Assembly (NCBI RefSeq): GCF_007990445.1 | Contig: NZ_AP019841.1 | Location: 2,108,001-2,172,000, forward strand | DNA: 64,000 nt | Reading direction: 5' to 3' | From: Leptotrichia wadei | GTDB lineage: Bacteria; Fusobacteriota; Fusobacteriia; Fusobacteriales; Leptotrichiaceae | Shown: piece by piece, positions 51,091-61,144 of the stretch | How positions within the stretch are numbered: the stretch's first letter is position 1 | How the letters are laid out: every line of letters begins with the position of its first letter | The notes under the pieces: model-generated | Databases searched by the model: none | Seen by the model: the letters and a program-made list of their open reading frames with translations, nothing else | What the model was told of the DNA's origin: nothing | Translations under genes and position numbers: made by a program

Positions 51091-51705
51091 TTACTTATCT
51101 CCATCTTCTTTTTTATTATTTCCTGCTTTAGCTGAATATGATTTGATTTCTAATAATTCTACACTTCCTCCAGCTTTTTCGATTAATTCTTTAGCTGCTT
51201 TTGAGATTCTGTGCGCTTTTACAGTTAATTTTTTATTAACTTCTGTATTCCCTATAATTTTTAATAAGCTAGTAAGTTCTTTTTCTTTTACATAAGCCTC
51301 AATATTTGAGTTTAAGTATTCTTTTACAGCTCTTCTTCCTTTTACATTTCTTAATGCTTCATCAGAATATTTTTTAATAAATTTAGGGTTTTTAACTATT
51401 CCATTTTCAACTAATGTTTCTAAGCTAACTACATCTCCATCGTTAAATCTTTCAACAATATCAGCCAATGTAATTGCTATAATATCTTTTTTAAATGGTG
51501 CATTAGAAAATCCTCTTTTAGGGATTCTTCTAATAATAGGCATTTGTCCACCTTCAAATATTGGTGATACATAAGAACCTGATCTTTGTTTTTGTCCGTT
51601 ATGACCTTTACCAGCTGTTTTACCCCAACCAGTTCCGTGTCCTCTTCCTACTCTTCTTCTTTCTCTTTTCGATCCAGCAGCAGGTCTTAATTCATTAAGA
51701 TTCAT
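51091..51705 (-). CDS. rplO: ribosomal protein L15 with internal insertion
   Basis: A 204-residue L15, clearly longer than the usual 145-160. The N-terminal GSKRERRRVGRGHGTGWGKT and C-terminal LTVKAHRISKAAKELIEKAG parts are canonical. Between them, about residues 107-145 form an extra charged stretch (KKYSDEALRNVKGRRAVKEY, then LNSNIEAYVKEKEL), and the C-tail has a KKEDGDK extension. Part of the large subunit. It lies 37 bases upstream of secY. Confidence 0.97.
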   Translation of the reverse strand: MNLNELRPAAGSKRERRRVGRGHGTGWGKTAGKGHNGQKQRSGSYVSPIFEGGQMPIIRRIPKRGFSNAPFKKDIIAITLADIVERFNDGDVVSLETLVENGIVKNPKFIKKYSDEALRNVKGRRAVKEYLNSNIEAYVKEKELTSLLKIIGNTEVNKKLTVKAHRISKAAKELIEKAGGSVELLEIKSYSAKAGNNKKEDGDK

Positions 51706-51711
51706 TTATCT

Positions 51712-51891
51712 TTAAACCTCCTCTACTTTAAGTAAATAAGAAACTAATTTAATTTTTCCTTCTATATCTGCAGTTTTGTTATGAACTGCGCTTTGACTGA
51801 TTTTTCTTAATCCAAGTGATTTTACAGTCGCAACATGATTAGGCTTTCTTCCATTAATTCCTTTTACAAGCGTTACTTTTACTTTAGACAT
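51712..51891 (-). CDS. rpmD: ribosomal protein L30
   Basis: A 59-residue protein, MSKVKVTLVKGINGRKPNHV, then ATVKSLGLRKISQSAVHNKT: the L30 pattern. It occupies its standard place between rpsE and rplO. The start is ATG 51891 and the stop overlaps the rplO ribosome binding site (GAGGAGG). Confidence 0.97.
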   Translation of the reverse strand: MSKVKVTLVKGINGRKPNHVATVKSLGLRKISQSAVHNKTADIEGKIKLVSYLLKVEEV

Positions 51892-51911
51892 TAATTTTAC
51901 CTCCTAACCTA

Positions 51912-52421
51912 TTATCCTAAAATTTCTTCAACTGATTTTCCTCTAAGTCTTGCTACGTCTTCAAGAGAACGTAATTGTTTAAGACCTTCTAAAGTTGCTC
52001 TTGCAACGTTATCTTTAGTTTTTGAACCTCTAATTTTTGTAAGCACGTCAGTTACACCTGCTAACTCAAGCAATTCCCTAGTTGCTGAACCGGCAATAAC
52101 TCCTGTCCCTTTTGAAGCTGGTTTTAATAATACGCTAGTTGCATTATATTTACCAATTTGCTCATGTGGTAATGTTCCACCTTTTAATGAAACATTTACT
52201 AGGTTTTTCTTAGCGTTTGCAATGGCTTTTTTAATTGCATCAGGTACACCGTTAGCTTTTCCTAAACCGATACCTACTTTTCCTTTTTCGTCTCCAACAG
52301 CTGCCAATACTGAGAATGAAATTCTTCTTCCTCCTTTAACAGTTTTAGAAACTCTGCTTATTCTTAAAAGTCTTTCTTTATATTCACTTTCTCTTTCTCT
52401 GTTATCTCTATCTCTAGCCAA
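51912..52421 (-). CDS. rpsE: ribosomal protein S5
   Basis: A 169-residue S5 with the double-stranded-RNA-binding-like N-domain (KERLLRISRVSKTVKGGRRI, FSVLAAVGDEKGKVGIGLGK) and the C-domain RELLELAGVTDVLTKIRGS. It is part of the 30S decoding-fidelity region. Spacing to rpmD is 20 bases. Confidence 0.98.
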   Translation of the reverse strand: MARDRDNRERESEYKERLLRISRVSKTVKGGRRISFSVLAAVGDEKGKVGIGLGKANGVPDAIKKAIANAKKNLVNVSLKGGTLPHEQIGKYNATSVLLKPASKGTGVIAGSATRELLELAGVTDVLTKIRGSKTKDNVARATLEGLKQLRSLEDVARLRGKSVEEILG

Positions 52422-52439
52422 AATAAATCCTCCTTATCT

Positions 52440-52802
52440 TTAGAATTTTAATCCTGCTTCTCTAGCAGCATCTGCCACAGCTTTAATTCTTCCTGTGTAA
52501 ATATATCCACCTCTGTCGAATACAACAGCAGTAATTCCTTTATCTAATGCTTTTTTAGCAATTCTTTCTCCAACTTGTTTAGCTGCTTCAATGTTTGAAC
52601 CATTTTCAATTTTAGCACCTTTTTCAATAGTTGATGCAGAAACTAAAGTGTTTCCTGTTGTATCATCAATTACTTGAACGAAGATATTTTGTAAACTTCT
52701 GTACACAGCAAGTCTAGGTCTTTCAGCAGTTCCAACGATTTTTTTTCTAATACTTCTATGTTTTTTTTGTCTTAATTTATTTCTATCAAATTTTTTTACC
52801 AT
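52440..52802 (-). CDS. rplR: ribosomal protein L18
   Basis: A 120-residue L18 ([39 protein letters not shown], ending [11 protein letters not shown]). It binds 5S rRNA in the central protuberance. It is 18 bases from rpsE. Confidence 0.98.
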   Translation of the reverse strand: MVKKFDRNKLRQKKHRSIRKKIVGTAERPRLAVYRSLQNIFVQVIDDTTGNTLVSASTIEKGAKIENGSNIEAAKQVGERIAKKALDKGITAVVFDRGGYIYTGRIKAVADAAREAGLKF

Positions 52803-52815
52803 TAAAATCTACCTC

Positions 52816-53349
52816 CTATCCTTTCTTACCTTCTTTTCTTCTAATTACTTCGTCAGCGTATTTAACTCCTTTTCCTTTGTAAGGTTCAGGCGCTCTCTTA
52901 GCTCTGATGTTTGCAGCAACTTGTCCAACTAATTGCTTGTCAATTCCTTCAACAGAAATTTTAGTATTTCCTTCAACTTTAAAAGTAATTCCATCTACTG
53001 CTTCAATTTCAACTGGATGTGAATATCCTAAAGATAAAGTCAATCCTTTTCCACTAGCCTGTACTCTATATCCTACTCCGACTAATTCCAATCCTTTAGA
53101 AAATCCTTCACTTACTCCAACAATCATATTGTTTAAATTTGCTCTTGTAGTCCCATGAAGAGCTCTAATACTTGGTAAATCATTTGGTCTTTCAAATGTA
53201 ATTTCATTACCATCAATATTTACTTTAATTTCACTGCTTAATTCTCTTACTAATTGCCCTTTTGGCCCTTTTACAGTAAAAGTATGACCATCCTGCTTAA
53301 CTTCAACACCAGCAGGTATAGTTATAGGTTTGTTACCTATTCTTGACAT
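52816..53349 (-). CDS. rplF: ribosomal protein L6
   Basis: A 177-residue L6 with two homologous domains. [16 protein letters not shown] starts the first, and [20 protein letters not shown] lies in the second. Near the sarcin-ricin loop in the 50S subunit. Confidence 0.98.
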   Translation of the reverse strand: MSRIGNKPITIPAGVEVKQDGHTFTVKGPKGQLVRELSSEIKVNIDGNEITFERPNDLPSIRALHGTTRANLNNMIVGVSEGFSKGLELVGVGYRVQASGKGLTLSLGYSHPVEIEAVDGITFKVEGNTKISVEGIDKQLVGQVAANIRAKRAPEPYKGKGVKYADEVIRRKEGKKG

Positions 53350-53381
53350 TGTTTATCCTCCTAATTTATAAAATGCGTAAA

Positions 53382-53777
53382 TTACCACACGTAGCAAAGA
53401 ACTTCTCCACCAACATTATGCTTTCTGCATTCCTTGTCTGTAATAACACCTTGTGGTGTTGAGACAATGGCAATTCCTAATCCACCTAATACTTTAGGTA
53501 AACTTTCTACAGATGTGTAAACTCTTCTTCCAGGTTTTGATATTCTTTTTAACCCTTTAATTACAGCTTCTCCATCTACAGTTTTTAAAGATACAACTAT
53601 ATTTTTTATAGCTCCTTCTTCTTTGATTTCGTAACCGTTTATATATCCTTCATTTTTTAATATATTTGCTATACTTTCTTTAATTTTTGAAAATGGTACT
53701 GCAACTTGTGCATGTTTAGCCATGTTTCCGTTTCTGATTCTAGTAAGCATATCAGCAATAGGATCTGTTAAATACAT
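53382..53777 (-). CDS. rpsH: ribosomal protein S8
   Basis: A 131-residue S8 ([18 protein letters not shown], ending GIVISTPQGV-type [14 protein letters not shown] and GGEVLCYVW). It binds 16S helix 21 and in many bacteria represses the spc operon. Confidence 0.98.
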   Translation of the reverse strand: MYLTDPIADMLTRIRNGNMAKHAQVAVPFSKIKESIANILKNEGYINGYEIKEEGAIKNIVVSLKTVDGEAVIKGLKRISKPGRRVYTSVESLPKVLGGLGIAIVSTPQGVITDKECRKHNVGGEVLCYVW

Positions 53778-53800
53778 TAATTCTTCCTCCTCTCAAAATA

Positions 53801-54088
53801 TTACCAACTTGATTTTTTTACTCCTGGGATAACTCCCTCTCCTGCTAATTGTCTGAACATAACTCTTGAAATACCAAATTCTCTCATGTAACCTCTTGGT
53901 CTTCCATTAATTTGACATCTGTTTCTAACTCTTGTAGGCGAAGCATTTCTAGGCAATTTAGATAATTCCAAAACTGCTTCTCTGTCACCTTTTTTAGCTC
54001 TTGCTTTTAATTCAGCTCTTTTAGCTGCATATTTATCAACTGTTTTTTCTCTTTTTAAGTTTCTTTCAACCATTGCTTTTTTAGCCAT
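53801..54088 (-). CDS. rpsN: ribosomal protein S14 (zinc-independent type)
   Basis: A 95-residue long-form S14 ([20 protein letters not shown], then [20 protein letters not shown]). It lacks the four-Cys zinc motif of the short form. Between rplE and rpsH. Confidence 0.98.
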   Translation of the reverse strand: MAKKAMVERNLKREKTVDKYAAKRAELKARAKKGDREAVLELSKLPRNASPTRVRNRCQINGRPRGYMREFGISRVMFRQLAGEGVIPGVKKSSW

Positions 54089-54118
54089 TGATTAAATTAC
54101 ACCTCCTTCAAAATAATA

Positions 54119-54673
54119 CTATTTTGCAAACGGCATTCCGAATGCTTTTAATAAAGCTCTTCCTTGCTCATCATTTTCTGCTGTAGATACAATTGTGATT
54201 CCTAATCCAAAGATTTTATCTACTTTATCAATTTCGATTTCAGGGAATACGATTTGTTCTCTTAATCCCAATGTATAATTTCCTCTTCCATCAAATCCTT
54301 TAGGTGAAACACCTTCAAAATCTCTTACTCTTGGTAAAGTAATGCTGATTAATCTATCAAGAAATTCATACATTTTTTCTTTTCTTAATGTAACTTTTGC
54401 TCCGATTTTTTGTCCTTCTCTTAATTTAAATCCAGCTTCTGATTTTCTAGCTGCTCTTGCTACAGGCTGCTGCCCTGTAATTTGCGCCAATTCAACGATA
54501 GCCGCATCTATTAATTTAGGGTTGCTTGCTGCTTCTCCAATCCCCATATTAACTACTATTTTATCAAGTTTAGGTACTTGCATAATGTTAGATAGATTTA
54601 ATTCTTTCATTAATGACGAAACGATTTCATCTTTATATAATTTTTGTAATCTTGGAATATATTTTTCAGCCAT
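54119..54673 (-). CDS. rplE: ribosomal protein L5
   Basis: A 184-residue L5 ([25 protein letters not shown]-type [34 protein letters not shown]). It contacts 5S rRNA and P-site tRNA. Confidence 0.98.
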   Translation of the reverse strand: MAEKYIPRLQKLYKDEIVSSLMKELNLSNIMQVPKLDKIVVNMGIGEAASNPKLIDAAIVELAQITGQQPVARAARKSEAGFKLREGQKIGAKVTLRKEKMYEFLDRLISITLPRVRDFEGVSPKGFDGRGNYTLGLREQIVFPEIEIDKVDKIFGLGITIVSTAENDEQGRALLKAFGMPFAK

Positions 54674-54698
54674 TTATTACATCCTCCTCTCTAAAATA

Positions 54699-55082
54699 TT
54701 ATATTTCATTACCAGATACAACTGATATTCTTACTTTTTTTCCATCTCTTATTTCTTTTCTTACTCTTGTAGGTTTTCCTGCCGCTTCATCCCAAAGCAT
54801 TACTTTAGATGAGAAAATTGGCATTTCTCTTTCTACAACTTCGCCTTGTGGGTTCATCGCATTAGGTTTAATATGTCTTTTTTTGATATTTACACCCTCA
54901 ACAATTATTTTTCCAGTTTTAGGGAAAACTTTTAATACTTTTCCAATTTTTCCTTTATCTCCAGTTTGTGTACTGTTTTCATTACGTAACAAATCTTTTG
55001 ATCTACCGCTAATTACAATAACTGTATCTCCAGTTTTAACATGTAATTTTCTAGGTACTGATTTTAAGTTTGGTTTAGCCAC
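54699..55082 (-). CDS. rplX: ribosomal protein L24
   Basis: A 127-residue L24 with a KOW motif (KTGDTVIVISGRSKD, GKIGKVLKVFPKTGKIIVEG, VNIKKRHIKP). A short insertion, LLRNENSTQTG, in the KOW loop makes it longer than the usual 102-115. It assists early 50S assembly. Confidence 0.97.
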   Translation of the reverse strand: MAKPNLKSVPRKLHVKTGDTVIVISGRSKDLLRNENSTQTGDKGKIGKVLKVFPKTGKIIVEGVNIKKRHIKPNAMNPQGEVVEREMPIFSSKVMLWDEAAGKPTRVRKEIRDGKKVRISVVSGNEI

Positions 55083-55098
55083 GTTTAAACTCTCCTTC

Positions 55099-55467
55099 CT
55101 ATAATACTTCTGGTGCTAGAGAAACTATTTTCATAAAGTTTTTAGCTCTTAATTCTCTTGCTACAGGTCCAAAGATTCTTGTCCCTCTTACTTCTAATGC
55201 AGTATTTAAAATAACTGCCGCATTATCATCAAATTTTATATATGAACCATCTGCTCTTTTCAATTCTTTTCTTGTTCTAACGATTACAGCTTTAACTACA
55301 TCACCTTTTTTAACGTTTCCGTTTGGTATAGCTTCTTTTACAGTTGCTACTACGATGTCTCCTATTTTACCGAATCTTCTTCTTGATCCACCTAATACTC
55401 TAATAACCATGATTTTTTTAGCTCCAGTGTTATCAGCGACATTAAGCATCGTTTGTTGTTGAACCAT
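55099..55467 (-). CDS. rplN: ribosomal protein L14
   Basis: A 122-residue L14 ([20 protein letters not shown], ending [20 protein letters not shown]). It lies at the subunit interface. A 97-base gap separates it from rpsQ; no promoter with good spacing was found there. Confidence 0.98.
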   Translation of the reverse strand: MVQQQTMLNVADNTGAKKIMVIRVLGGSRRRFGKIGDIVVATVKEAIPNGNVKKGDVVKAVIVRTRKELKRADGSYIKFDDNAAVILNTALEVRGTRIFGPVARELRAKNFMKIVSLAPEVL

Positions 55468-55564
55468 TTAAAATTTCCTCCTCTCAAATATTAACTCATG
55501 CTATTTGCTTTTTTTTAATATTGAAAATAAAATATTATTTTTTAATTTTATTGATAAAATAGAA

Positions 55565-55825
55565 CTATTTAGCTCTTTCTAAGATTGTAACAACTCTCCA
55601 TCTTTTATCTTTACTTAATGGTCTAGTTTCCATAATTTGCACTCTATCTCCGATTCCACATTCATTGTTTTCATCGTGTGCTTTATATTTTTTAGAAGTT
55701 TTTACTCTCTTTTTATAAAGTTTATGTAATTTCATTGTTTCTTCAAGAACAACTACAGTTTTATCCATTTTATTAGAAACAACGATTCCTTCTCTTACTT
55801 TTCTTTCGTTTCTTTTATTTTCCAC
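55565..55825 (-). CDS. rpsQ: ribosomal protein S17
   Basis: An 86-residue S17 ([40 protein letters not shown]). It binds 16S rRNA early in assembly. It is the last gene of the S10-type block. Confidence 0.98.
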   Translation of the reverse strand: MENKRNERKVREGIVVSNKMDKTVVVLEETMKLHKLYKKRVKTSKKYKAHDENNECGIGDRVQIMETRPLSKDKRWRVVTILERAK

Positions 55826-55836
55826 TCTTGATCCTC

Positions 55837-56028
55837 CTATTTACCAGTTTTTTCAGTTACAACAGTTTTTAATCTTGCTATTGTTCTTTTAACATCTCGT
55901 ATTTTAGCAGTGTTTTGTAATTGTCCAAGAGTTTTTTGAAATTTTAAATTAAATAATTCTTGTTTCAATTCATTTACTTTAACTTCCAATTCTTCCAATG
56001 ATAATTCTCTAATTTCGTTAATTGTCAT
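55837..56028 (-). CDS. rpmC: ribosomal protein L29
   Basis: A 63-residue L29 ([40 protein letters not shown]). It is near the exit tunnel. The start overlaps the rplP stop by one base. Confidence 0.98.
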   Translation of the reverse strand: MTINEIRELSLEELEVKVNELKQELFNLKFQKTLGQLQNTAKIRDVKRTIARLKTVVTEKTGK

Positions 56029-56453
56029 TACTTATCACCACCTACTTCTTCTTTTCTAACAAATTTAACTTTTATAGGTAGTTTATGTCCAGCTTTTCTT
56101 AATGCTTCTTTGGCTTTTTCTTCAGATACTCCGCCAACTTCAAACATTACTTTATCTTTTTTAACTACTGCTACCCAACCTTCTGTATTACCTTTACCTT
56201 TACCCATTCTTGTTCCTTCAGGTCTTTTAGTATAAGGTTTATCAGGGAATATTCTAATCCAAATTTTACCTTCTCTTTTAAACGTTCTGTTGATTGTTAC
56301 CCTACAAGCCTCAATTTGTCTTGAAGTAATCCAACCAAATTCTTTAGCGGCAAGTCCAAATTCACCAAAATCAACTTTGTTTCCTTTAGTTGCTACACCA
56401 CCCATTTTTCCTCTGAACTGTTTTCTATATTTCGTTCTTTTAGGTATTAACAT
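56028..56453 (-). CDS. rplP: ribosomal protein L16
   Basis: A 141-residue L16 ([39 protein letters not shown]). I chose ATG 56453, the conserved N-terminus. The longer frame to 56498 runs into rpsC and has no similarity. It overlaps the end region of rpsC by spacing of one base. Confidence 0.98.
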   Translation of the reverse strand: MLIPKRTKYRKQFRGKMGGVATKGNKVDFGEFGLAAKEFGWITSRQIEACRVTINRTFKREGKIWIRIFPDKPYTKRPEGTRMGKGKGNTEGWVAVVKKDKVMFEVGGVSEEKAKEALRKAGHKLPIKVKFVRKEEVGGDK

Positions 56454-56454
56454 A

Positions 56455-57111
56455 TTATTCGTTTTCTCCTTCCTTTGTAGTAGAAAGAACTTCACCATTA
56501 AATATCCATACTTTTAATCCTAAAGCACCGTATGTAGTGTGTGCAGTAGCTGTTGCGTAATCAACATCTGCTCTTAAAGTATGTAGTGGTACTCTTCCTG
56601 AAAGTGTCCATTCACTTCTTGCAATTTCGGCACCATTCAATCTTCCCGATACCATAACTTTAATTCCTTTAATCCCAGCTTTTTCTGCTCTTTGAATAGC
56701 TTGCTGAACTGCTCTTTTATAAGCAACCCTTTTTTCAATTGCTGTTGCAATGCTTTCTGCTACCAATTGAGCATCTTTATTAGGATTTTTGATTTCTTGT
56801 ACTTTAATTTGAACTCTTTTACCAGTCAATTTTTCCAATTTTACTTTTAAAGCTTCGATTTCTTGACCTTTTCTACCAATTAAAATTCCAGCTTTTCCAG
56901 TTTCTATAATAACTGCTACTTCTGTAGGCGATGTTCTTTCTATTTGAATAGAAGAAATCCCTGCATGGTAATAGTTTTTCTTAATATATTTTTTTATTTT
57001 TAAATCTTCATGAAAATTATCTACGTATTCTTTCCCCTCAGCGAACCATTTTGAATCCCAAGTTCTTGTGATTCCTAATCTTATCCCCCTAGGATCTACT
57101 TTTTGTCCCAC
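56455..57111 (-). CDS. rpsC: ribosomal protein S3
   Basis: A 218-residue S3 ([22 protein letters not shown] domain [20 protein letters not shown], then [20 protein letters not shown]). At the mRNA entry site of the 30S subunit. Confidence 0.98.
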   Translation of the reverse strand: MGQKVDPRGIRLGITRTWDSKWFAEGKEYVDNFHEDLKIKKYIKKNYYHAGISSIQIERTSPTEVAVIIETGKAGILIGRKGQEIEALKVKLEKLTGKRVQIKVQEIKNPNKDAQLVAESIATAIEKRVAYKRAVQQAIQRAEKAGIKGIKVMVSGRLNGAEIARSEWTLSGRVPLHTLRADVDYATATAHTTYGALGLKVWIFNGEVLSTTKEGENE

Positions 57112-57136
57112 AGACTTACCTCCTTATTTGTCTAAA

Positions 57137-57475
57137 TTAATCTACTTTTTCATCAACTTCTACTGTGATGTGAGCTGTTGGTTTTCTAATGATATCAGCT
57201 CTTCCCATTGCTCTTGGGCTGATTCTCTTTAATACTGGTCCTTTGTCAATTAATATTTTTGAAATAAATAATTTATCAGGATCCATATTATTATTGTGTT
57301 CAGCATTTGCAATTGCCGATCTTAATGTTTTTTCTATGTATAATGCCGCTTTTTTATTTGTAAATCTTAAAATGTTCAATGCTTGCAATGCATTTTTCCC
57401 TCTTACAATATCAGCAACTAATCTTGCTTTTTGAGGGCTTAATCTTTGGTATTTCAATTTAGCTACAACTGCCAT
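57137..57475 (-). CDS. rplV: ribosomal protein L22
   Basis: A 112-residue L22 (LSPQKARLVADIVRGKNALQ, RADIIRKPTAHITVEV). Its loop lines the exit tunnel. In S10-operon order between rpsS and rpsC. Confidence 0.98.
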   Translation of the reverse strand: MAVVAKLKYQRLSPQKARLVADIVRGKNALQALNILRFTNKKAALYIEKTLRSAIANAEHNNNMDPDKLFISKILIDKGPVLKRISPRAMGRADIIRKPTAHITVEVDEKVD

Positions 57476-57540
57476 TCAAAGTCCTCTCCTTTCCAATGTA
57501 TATCTATTAATTCTTATCTTTTAACTCTTAATTTCTCTAA

Positions 57541-57810
57541 TTATTTAGCTTTTTTTGCATCTTTTCCATGTCCATAGAAAGTTCTAGTTGGTGCAAATTC
57601 ACCTAATTTGTGCCCAACCATTTCCTCAGTAACATATACAGGTATATGTTTTTTACCGTTATATACAGCAAAAGTATGTCCAATAAATTGAGGGAATATA
57701 GTTGATCTTCTAGACCATGTTTTAATAACTTGTTTTTTACCTCCTAATGCTTCTATTTTTTCTAATAAATATGCATCAACAAAAGGTCCTTTTTTTAATG
57801 AACGAGCCAT
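57541..57810 (-). CDS. rpsS: ribosomal protein S19
   Basis: An 89-residue S19 ([40 protein letters not shown]). A 30S head protein. A spacer of about 200 bases separates it from rplB, longer than usual. Confidence 0.98.
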   Translation of the reverse strand: MARSLKKGPFVDAYLLEKIEALGGKKQVIKTWSRRSTIFPQFIGHTFAVYNGKKHIPVYVTEEMVGHKLGEFAPTRTFYGHGKDAKKAK

Positions 57811-58009
57811 TCTTTCCTCCTTATTTCATTTTTTAAATCGAGAAATGTTACTCAATACATTTCATTTATTTAATTCCATGTATCAAGCAATATTTTTATA
57901 TTCAGCCAAACTTCTATTCAGATATTTTGACTGGCACAGTCCATTTCTACGTTTTTCATTTAAAAATTTCATTAATATATTTTTGAATATTAAACTAATT
58001 TTTAAACAA
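57811..58009. other. long spacer between rplB and rpsS
   Basis: 199 AT-rich bases inside the ribosomal operon with no gene recognised. A short minus-strand frame that overlaps rplB (57883-58074) lacks a ribosome binding site. Confidence 0.4.
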
Positions 58010-58837
58010 TTATTTTTTTCTACCTCTAACAATGAATTTATCACTAGGTTTTTTACCTCTAGTTTTCTTACCAAGTGTAGGTTTACCCCAAGGTGTAACT
58101 GGTGATTTTCTACCTATTGGAGATCTTCCTTCTCCTCCTCCGTGTGGGTGATCCACAGGGTTCATTACAGATCCTCTAACGTGAGGTTTTCTTCCTAAGT
58201 GTCTATTTCTTCCAGCTTTTCCTAATGATACTAATGAATGTTCAGAATTTCCTACTGCTCCAACTGTTGCCATACATTCTTTGTGAATCAGTCTTAATTC
58301 TCCAGATGGTAATTCCACGTGGCAGTAAGTTCCTTCTTTCGCAACAAGTCTTGCAGCTGTTCCTGCAGATCTTGCTAACTGTCCACCTTTACCAGGCATA
58401 AGTTCTACATTGTGAATAACTGTCCCTACTGGCAAGTCTTTTAATTTCAATGCATTTCCAGGTTTAATGTCTGCACCTTCTCCTGCTAATACAACATCAC
58501 CTTTTTTAAGTCCATTTGGAGCCAAGATATATCTTTTTTCTCCATCAACATAATGTAATAATGCGATATTTGCAGTTCTGTTTGGATCATATTCAAGAGT
58601 TGCAACTTTTGCAGGCACTCCAATTTTATTTCTTTTCCAGTCTATTACTCTATATAATCTTTTGTGTCCTTTATGTCTGTTTCTACCTGTTCTATGTCCA
58701 TAGTTGTCAATTCCGTAAGATGAATTTAACGGTTCAACTAGAGATTTTTCAGGTCTTACTTTATCTAAGTCCTTATTAACTAATATCGACATATGCCGTG
58801 TCCCACTAGTTATCGGTTTTAATTTTTTTATTGGCAT
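58010..58837 (-). CDS. rplB: ribosomal protein L2
   Basis: A 275-residue L2. It has [37 protein letters not shown], and the universally conserved [20 protein letters not shown] with the key His. It is needed for subunit association and peptidyl transfer. It begins its own transcription unit behind a promoter at 58925-58953. Confidence 0.98.
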   Translation of the reverse strand: MPIKKLKPITSGTRHMSILVNKDLDKVRPEKSLVEPLNSSYGIDNYGHRTGRNRHKGHKRLYRVIDWKRNKIGVPAKVATLEYDPNRTANIALLHYVDGEKRYILAPNGLKKGDVVLAGEGADIKPGNALKLKDLPVGTVIHNVELMPGKGGQLARSAGTAARLVAKEGTYCHVELPSGELRLIHKECMATVGAVGNSEHSLVSLGKAGRNRHLGRKPHVRGSVMNPVDHPHGGGEGRSPIGRKSPVTPWGKPTLGKKTRGKKPSDKFIVRGRKK

Positions 58838-58924
58838 AACTTGCGTTCCCTCACTTCCTAATTTTAATATTTTATATTCTTAAAAATAATTATTATAAAT
58901 TTCTATATTTTACATAACTTGTTT

Positions 58925-58953
58925 ATTATAGCATTTTTATTAAATAATTTCCA
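58925..58953 (-). promoter_or_regulatory. internal promoter before rplB
   Basis: On the minus strand TGGAAA, 17 bases, TATAAT, in the 184-base gap between rplW and rplB. The following leader is about 80 bases with GGAAGTGAGG before the start codon. Confidence 0.6.
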
Positions 58954-59021
58954 CAAAAAAATTTATTTGTTTTACTTTTTTAAAATTAAATTTCAAAATC
59001 AAAATAAATTTTATGTATTAA

Positions 59022-59306
59022 TTATCCTTCGTAAGCTGTAATTGATTCTCCAGCCTTTAATTTAACAATTGCTTTTTTGATAGCAGATGTTTTATACATT
59101 GACATTCTGAATCTTTTGTTTTTTGGTTTGATGTTTAAAGTATTTACACCTTGAACTTTTACATTGAATAATTTTTCAACTGCTTCTTTAATTTGAAGTT
59201 TATTTGCTCTTTTATCTACGATAAAAACATATTCATTATTTTCTAGCAAAGTTCTAGCTTTTTCTGTATTAATTACAGGTTTTTTGATAATATCAGTAAT
59301 ATGCAT
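59022..59306 (-). CDS. rplW: ribosomal protein L23
   Basis: A 94-residue L23 (DIIKKPVINTEKARTLLENN, VDKRANKLQIKEAVEKLFNV). It is the docking site for trigger factor and SRP at the exit tunnel. The start overlaps the rplD stop by one base. Confidence 0.98.
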   Translation of the reverse strand: MHITDIIKKPVINTEKARTLLENNEYVFIVDKRANKLQIKEAVEKLFNVKVQGVNTLNIKPKNKRFRMSMYKTSAIKKAIVKLKAGESITAYEG

Positions 59307-59950
59307 TATGCCAACACCTCCTCGATAGTTGCAAGAGCTTCTTTAGTTAAGACTACTTTATCTTGTTTGATTAACCAGTAAACACTTAAATCTCTTGTAT
59401 TAATTGCTGCAACTTTTTCAATATTTCTAGTAGATAAGTATAAGAAGTAATCTCTATCTACAGTATCAGTATCGTCATTTGTTACATATAATTGTTTTAC
59501 ACCGTCAAAATTTAATGTTTTTGCAAAATCAATAAATGTTTTTGTTTTTGGTGTTTCCAAAGCAAAATCGTCTAATACGATTACATTTCCTTCGCTAATT
59601 TTTTGAGCTAAAGCTGATCTTAAAGCTAATCTTCTAACTTTTTTATTTACTTTTTTAGCATAATTTCTAGGTTTTGGTCCGTGAACAACTCCTCCACCTA
59701 CCATGTGTGGTGCTCTTGTAGAACCTTGTCTTGCTCTACCTGTTCCTTTTTGTCTAAAAGGTTTTCTTCCTCCACCTCTTACTTCTGCTCTTGTTTTTGT
59801 TGAAGCTGATCCTTGTCTTGCTTCAGCTAATTCTGCTACTAAAACTTCGTGCATTACGTGTTTATTTGGTTCAATTCCAAAAATTTCGTTATTTACTTCC
59901 ACAGTTCCTGCTTGTGAACCGTCTAATTTATATATATTTAAAACTGGCAT
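59306..59950 (-). CDS. rplD: ribosomal protein L4
   Basis: A 214-residue L4 ([40 protein letters not shown]). It lines the exit tunnel. In E. coli it also represses the S10 operon at its leader; see the hairpin at 61006-61036. Confidence 0.98.
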   Translation of the reverse strand: MPVLNIYKLDGSQAGTVEVNNEIFGIEPNKHVMHEVLVAELAEARQGSASTKTRAEVRGGGRKPFRQKGTGRARQGSTRAPHMVGGGVVHGPKPRNYAKKVNKKVRRLALRSALAQKISEGNVIVLDDFALETPKTKTFIDFAKTLNFDGVKQLYVTNDDTDTVDRDYFLYLSTRNIEKVAAINTRDLSVYWLIKQDKVVLTKEALATIEEVLA

Positions 59951-59971
59951 GTTATCCTCCTCTCTTTCCTA

Positions 59972-60598
59972 TTAATATTTTTTTACCGATTTTTTGATTA
60001 CTAAGAACCCGTTTTTTGGTCCTGGAACAGCACCTTTTACTAATAAAAGACTGTTTTCTACATCAAATTTAATAACTTGCAAGTTTTGAACTGTTACTTT
60101 TTCAGCTCCTAATCTTCCAGCCATTTTTTTACCTTTAGGTACGTTACTGTTTGATGCAGCTCCTCCTGCGTTAGAACCTCCAAGTCTATGGTTTCTTGAA
60201 ACCCCGTGTGAAGCTCTGTTTCCACCAAAGTTATGTCTTTTCATAACTCCTGCAGTTCCTTTACCTTTTGAAGTTCCAGAAATATCAACAAATTCGATAC
60301 CTTCTAATACGTCTACTTTAATTTCTTGTCCTAATGTAAAGTCAGCTGGATTAGCTACTTTAAATTCCTTAAGAAATCTTTTTGGAGTAACTCCTGCTTT
60401 TTTAAATACACCTAATAATGGTTTAGTAGTATTTTTTTCCTTTTTATCTCCATAAGCTAATGTGATAGCGTTATATCCTTCTTTTTCTTCTGTTTTAATT
60501 TGTGTAATGAAGTTAGTTCCTGCTTCGATTACTGTAACTGGAATTAATTTTTCATTTTCAAAAATTTGTGTCATTCCGATTTTTTTACCTAATATCAT
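59972..60598 (-). CDS. rplC: ribosomal protein L3
   Basis: A 208-residue L3 (ILGKKIGMTQIFENEKLIPV, GTSKGKGTAGVMKRHNFGGN, RLGAEKVTVQNLQV). It is near the peptidyl transferase centre and starts 50S assembly. In standard place after rpsJ. Confidence 0.98.
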   Translation of the reverse strand: MILGKKIGMTQIFENEKLIPVTVIEAGTNFITQIKTEEKEGYNAITLAYGDKKEKNTTKPLLGVFKKAGVTPKRFLKEFKVANPADFTLGQEIKVDVLEGIEFVDISGTSKGKGTAGVMKRHNFGGNRASHGVSRNHRLGGSNAGGAASNSNVPKGKKMAGRLGAEKVTVQNLQVIKFDVENSLLLVKGAVPGPKNGFLVIKKSVKKY

Positions 60599-60656
60599 TT
60601 TTTATTTTTCCTCCTTAATATATTGGTTGACAATCTTTGCCAACTTGTACTAAGCC

Positions 60657-60962
60657 TTACGATTGCTTAATTTCAACTCCCACACCTGATGGTAAGTTTA
60701 ATGATGCTAATGCATTTACGATTTGCTGATTAGAATTTTTAATTTCTACAAATCTTCTGTGAATTCTCATTTCAAATTGTTCTCTTGAATCTTTATTTAC
60801 GTGAACTGATCTTAAAACTGTATACTTTTTAATTTTTGTAGGTAATGGAAGTGGTCCTGCTAATTCTGAACCATTTTTCTTAGCTACTTCTGCAATTTTT
60901 TTAGCAGATTGATCCAACAGTTTGTGATCATAAGATTGTAAATATATTCTTATTTTATCCAA
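60657..60962 (-). CDS. rpsJ: ribosomal protein S10 (TTG start)
   Basis: A 101-residue S10 (KIRIYLQSYDHKLLDQSAKK, GPLPLPTKIKKYTVLRSVHV, KDSREQFEMRIHRRFVEI). It starts with TTG at 60962, seven bases after AGGAGG. There is no ATG at the conserved N-terminus, so a weak start codon is paired with a strong ribosome binding site. First gene of the S10 operon. Confidence 0.97.
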   Translation of the reverse strand: MDKIRIYLQSYDHKLLDQSAKKIAEVAKKNGSELAGPLPLPTKIKKYTVLRSVHVNKDSREQFEMRIHRRFVEIKNSNQQIVNALASLNLPSGVGVEIKQS

Positions 60963-61005
60963 AGTCTTTCCTCCTGTTTATTTTACCTTGTTTTTTTAAT
61001 AATCA

Positions 61006-61036
61006 GAGAAATTAGATTATCAAAATCTAATCTCTC
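61006..61036 (-). promoter_or_regulatory. S10 leader hairpin
   Basis: In the leader, GAGAGATTAGATT pairs with AATCTAATTTCTC (one mismatch) around a five-base loop. There is no T run on the transcribed strand, so it is more likely a regulatory leader structure than a terminator. Autoregulation by L4, as in E. coli, is only a guess. Confidence 0.45.
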
Positions 61037-61077
61037 CTTTTATTTAACTTGAACTATTTCCTATTACATTTCTAAAT

Positions 61078-61106
61078 ATTATAACAAATATTTTGATTAT
61101 CTGCAA
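61078..61106 (-). promoter_or_regulatory. S10 operon promoter
   Basis: On the minus strand TTGCAG, 17 bases, TATAAT, about 110 bases before rpsJ and just behind the tuf stop. Confidence 0.75.
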
Positions 61107-61144
61107 TATTTTTTTCCATATTTTAAAAAATTTACTGTTTAAAA

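Noticed and set aside
57883-58074. 63-codon frame overlapping the end of rplB
   Set aside because: It overlaps a universally conserved gene on the same strand and has no ribosome binding site.
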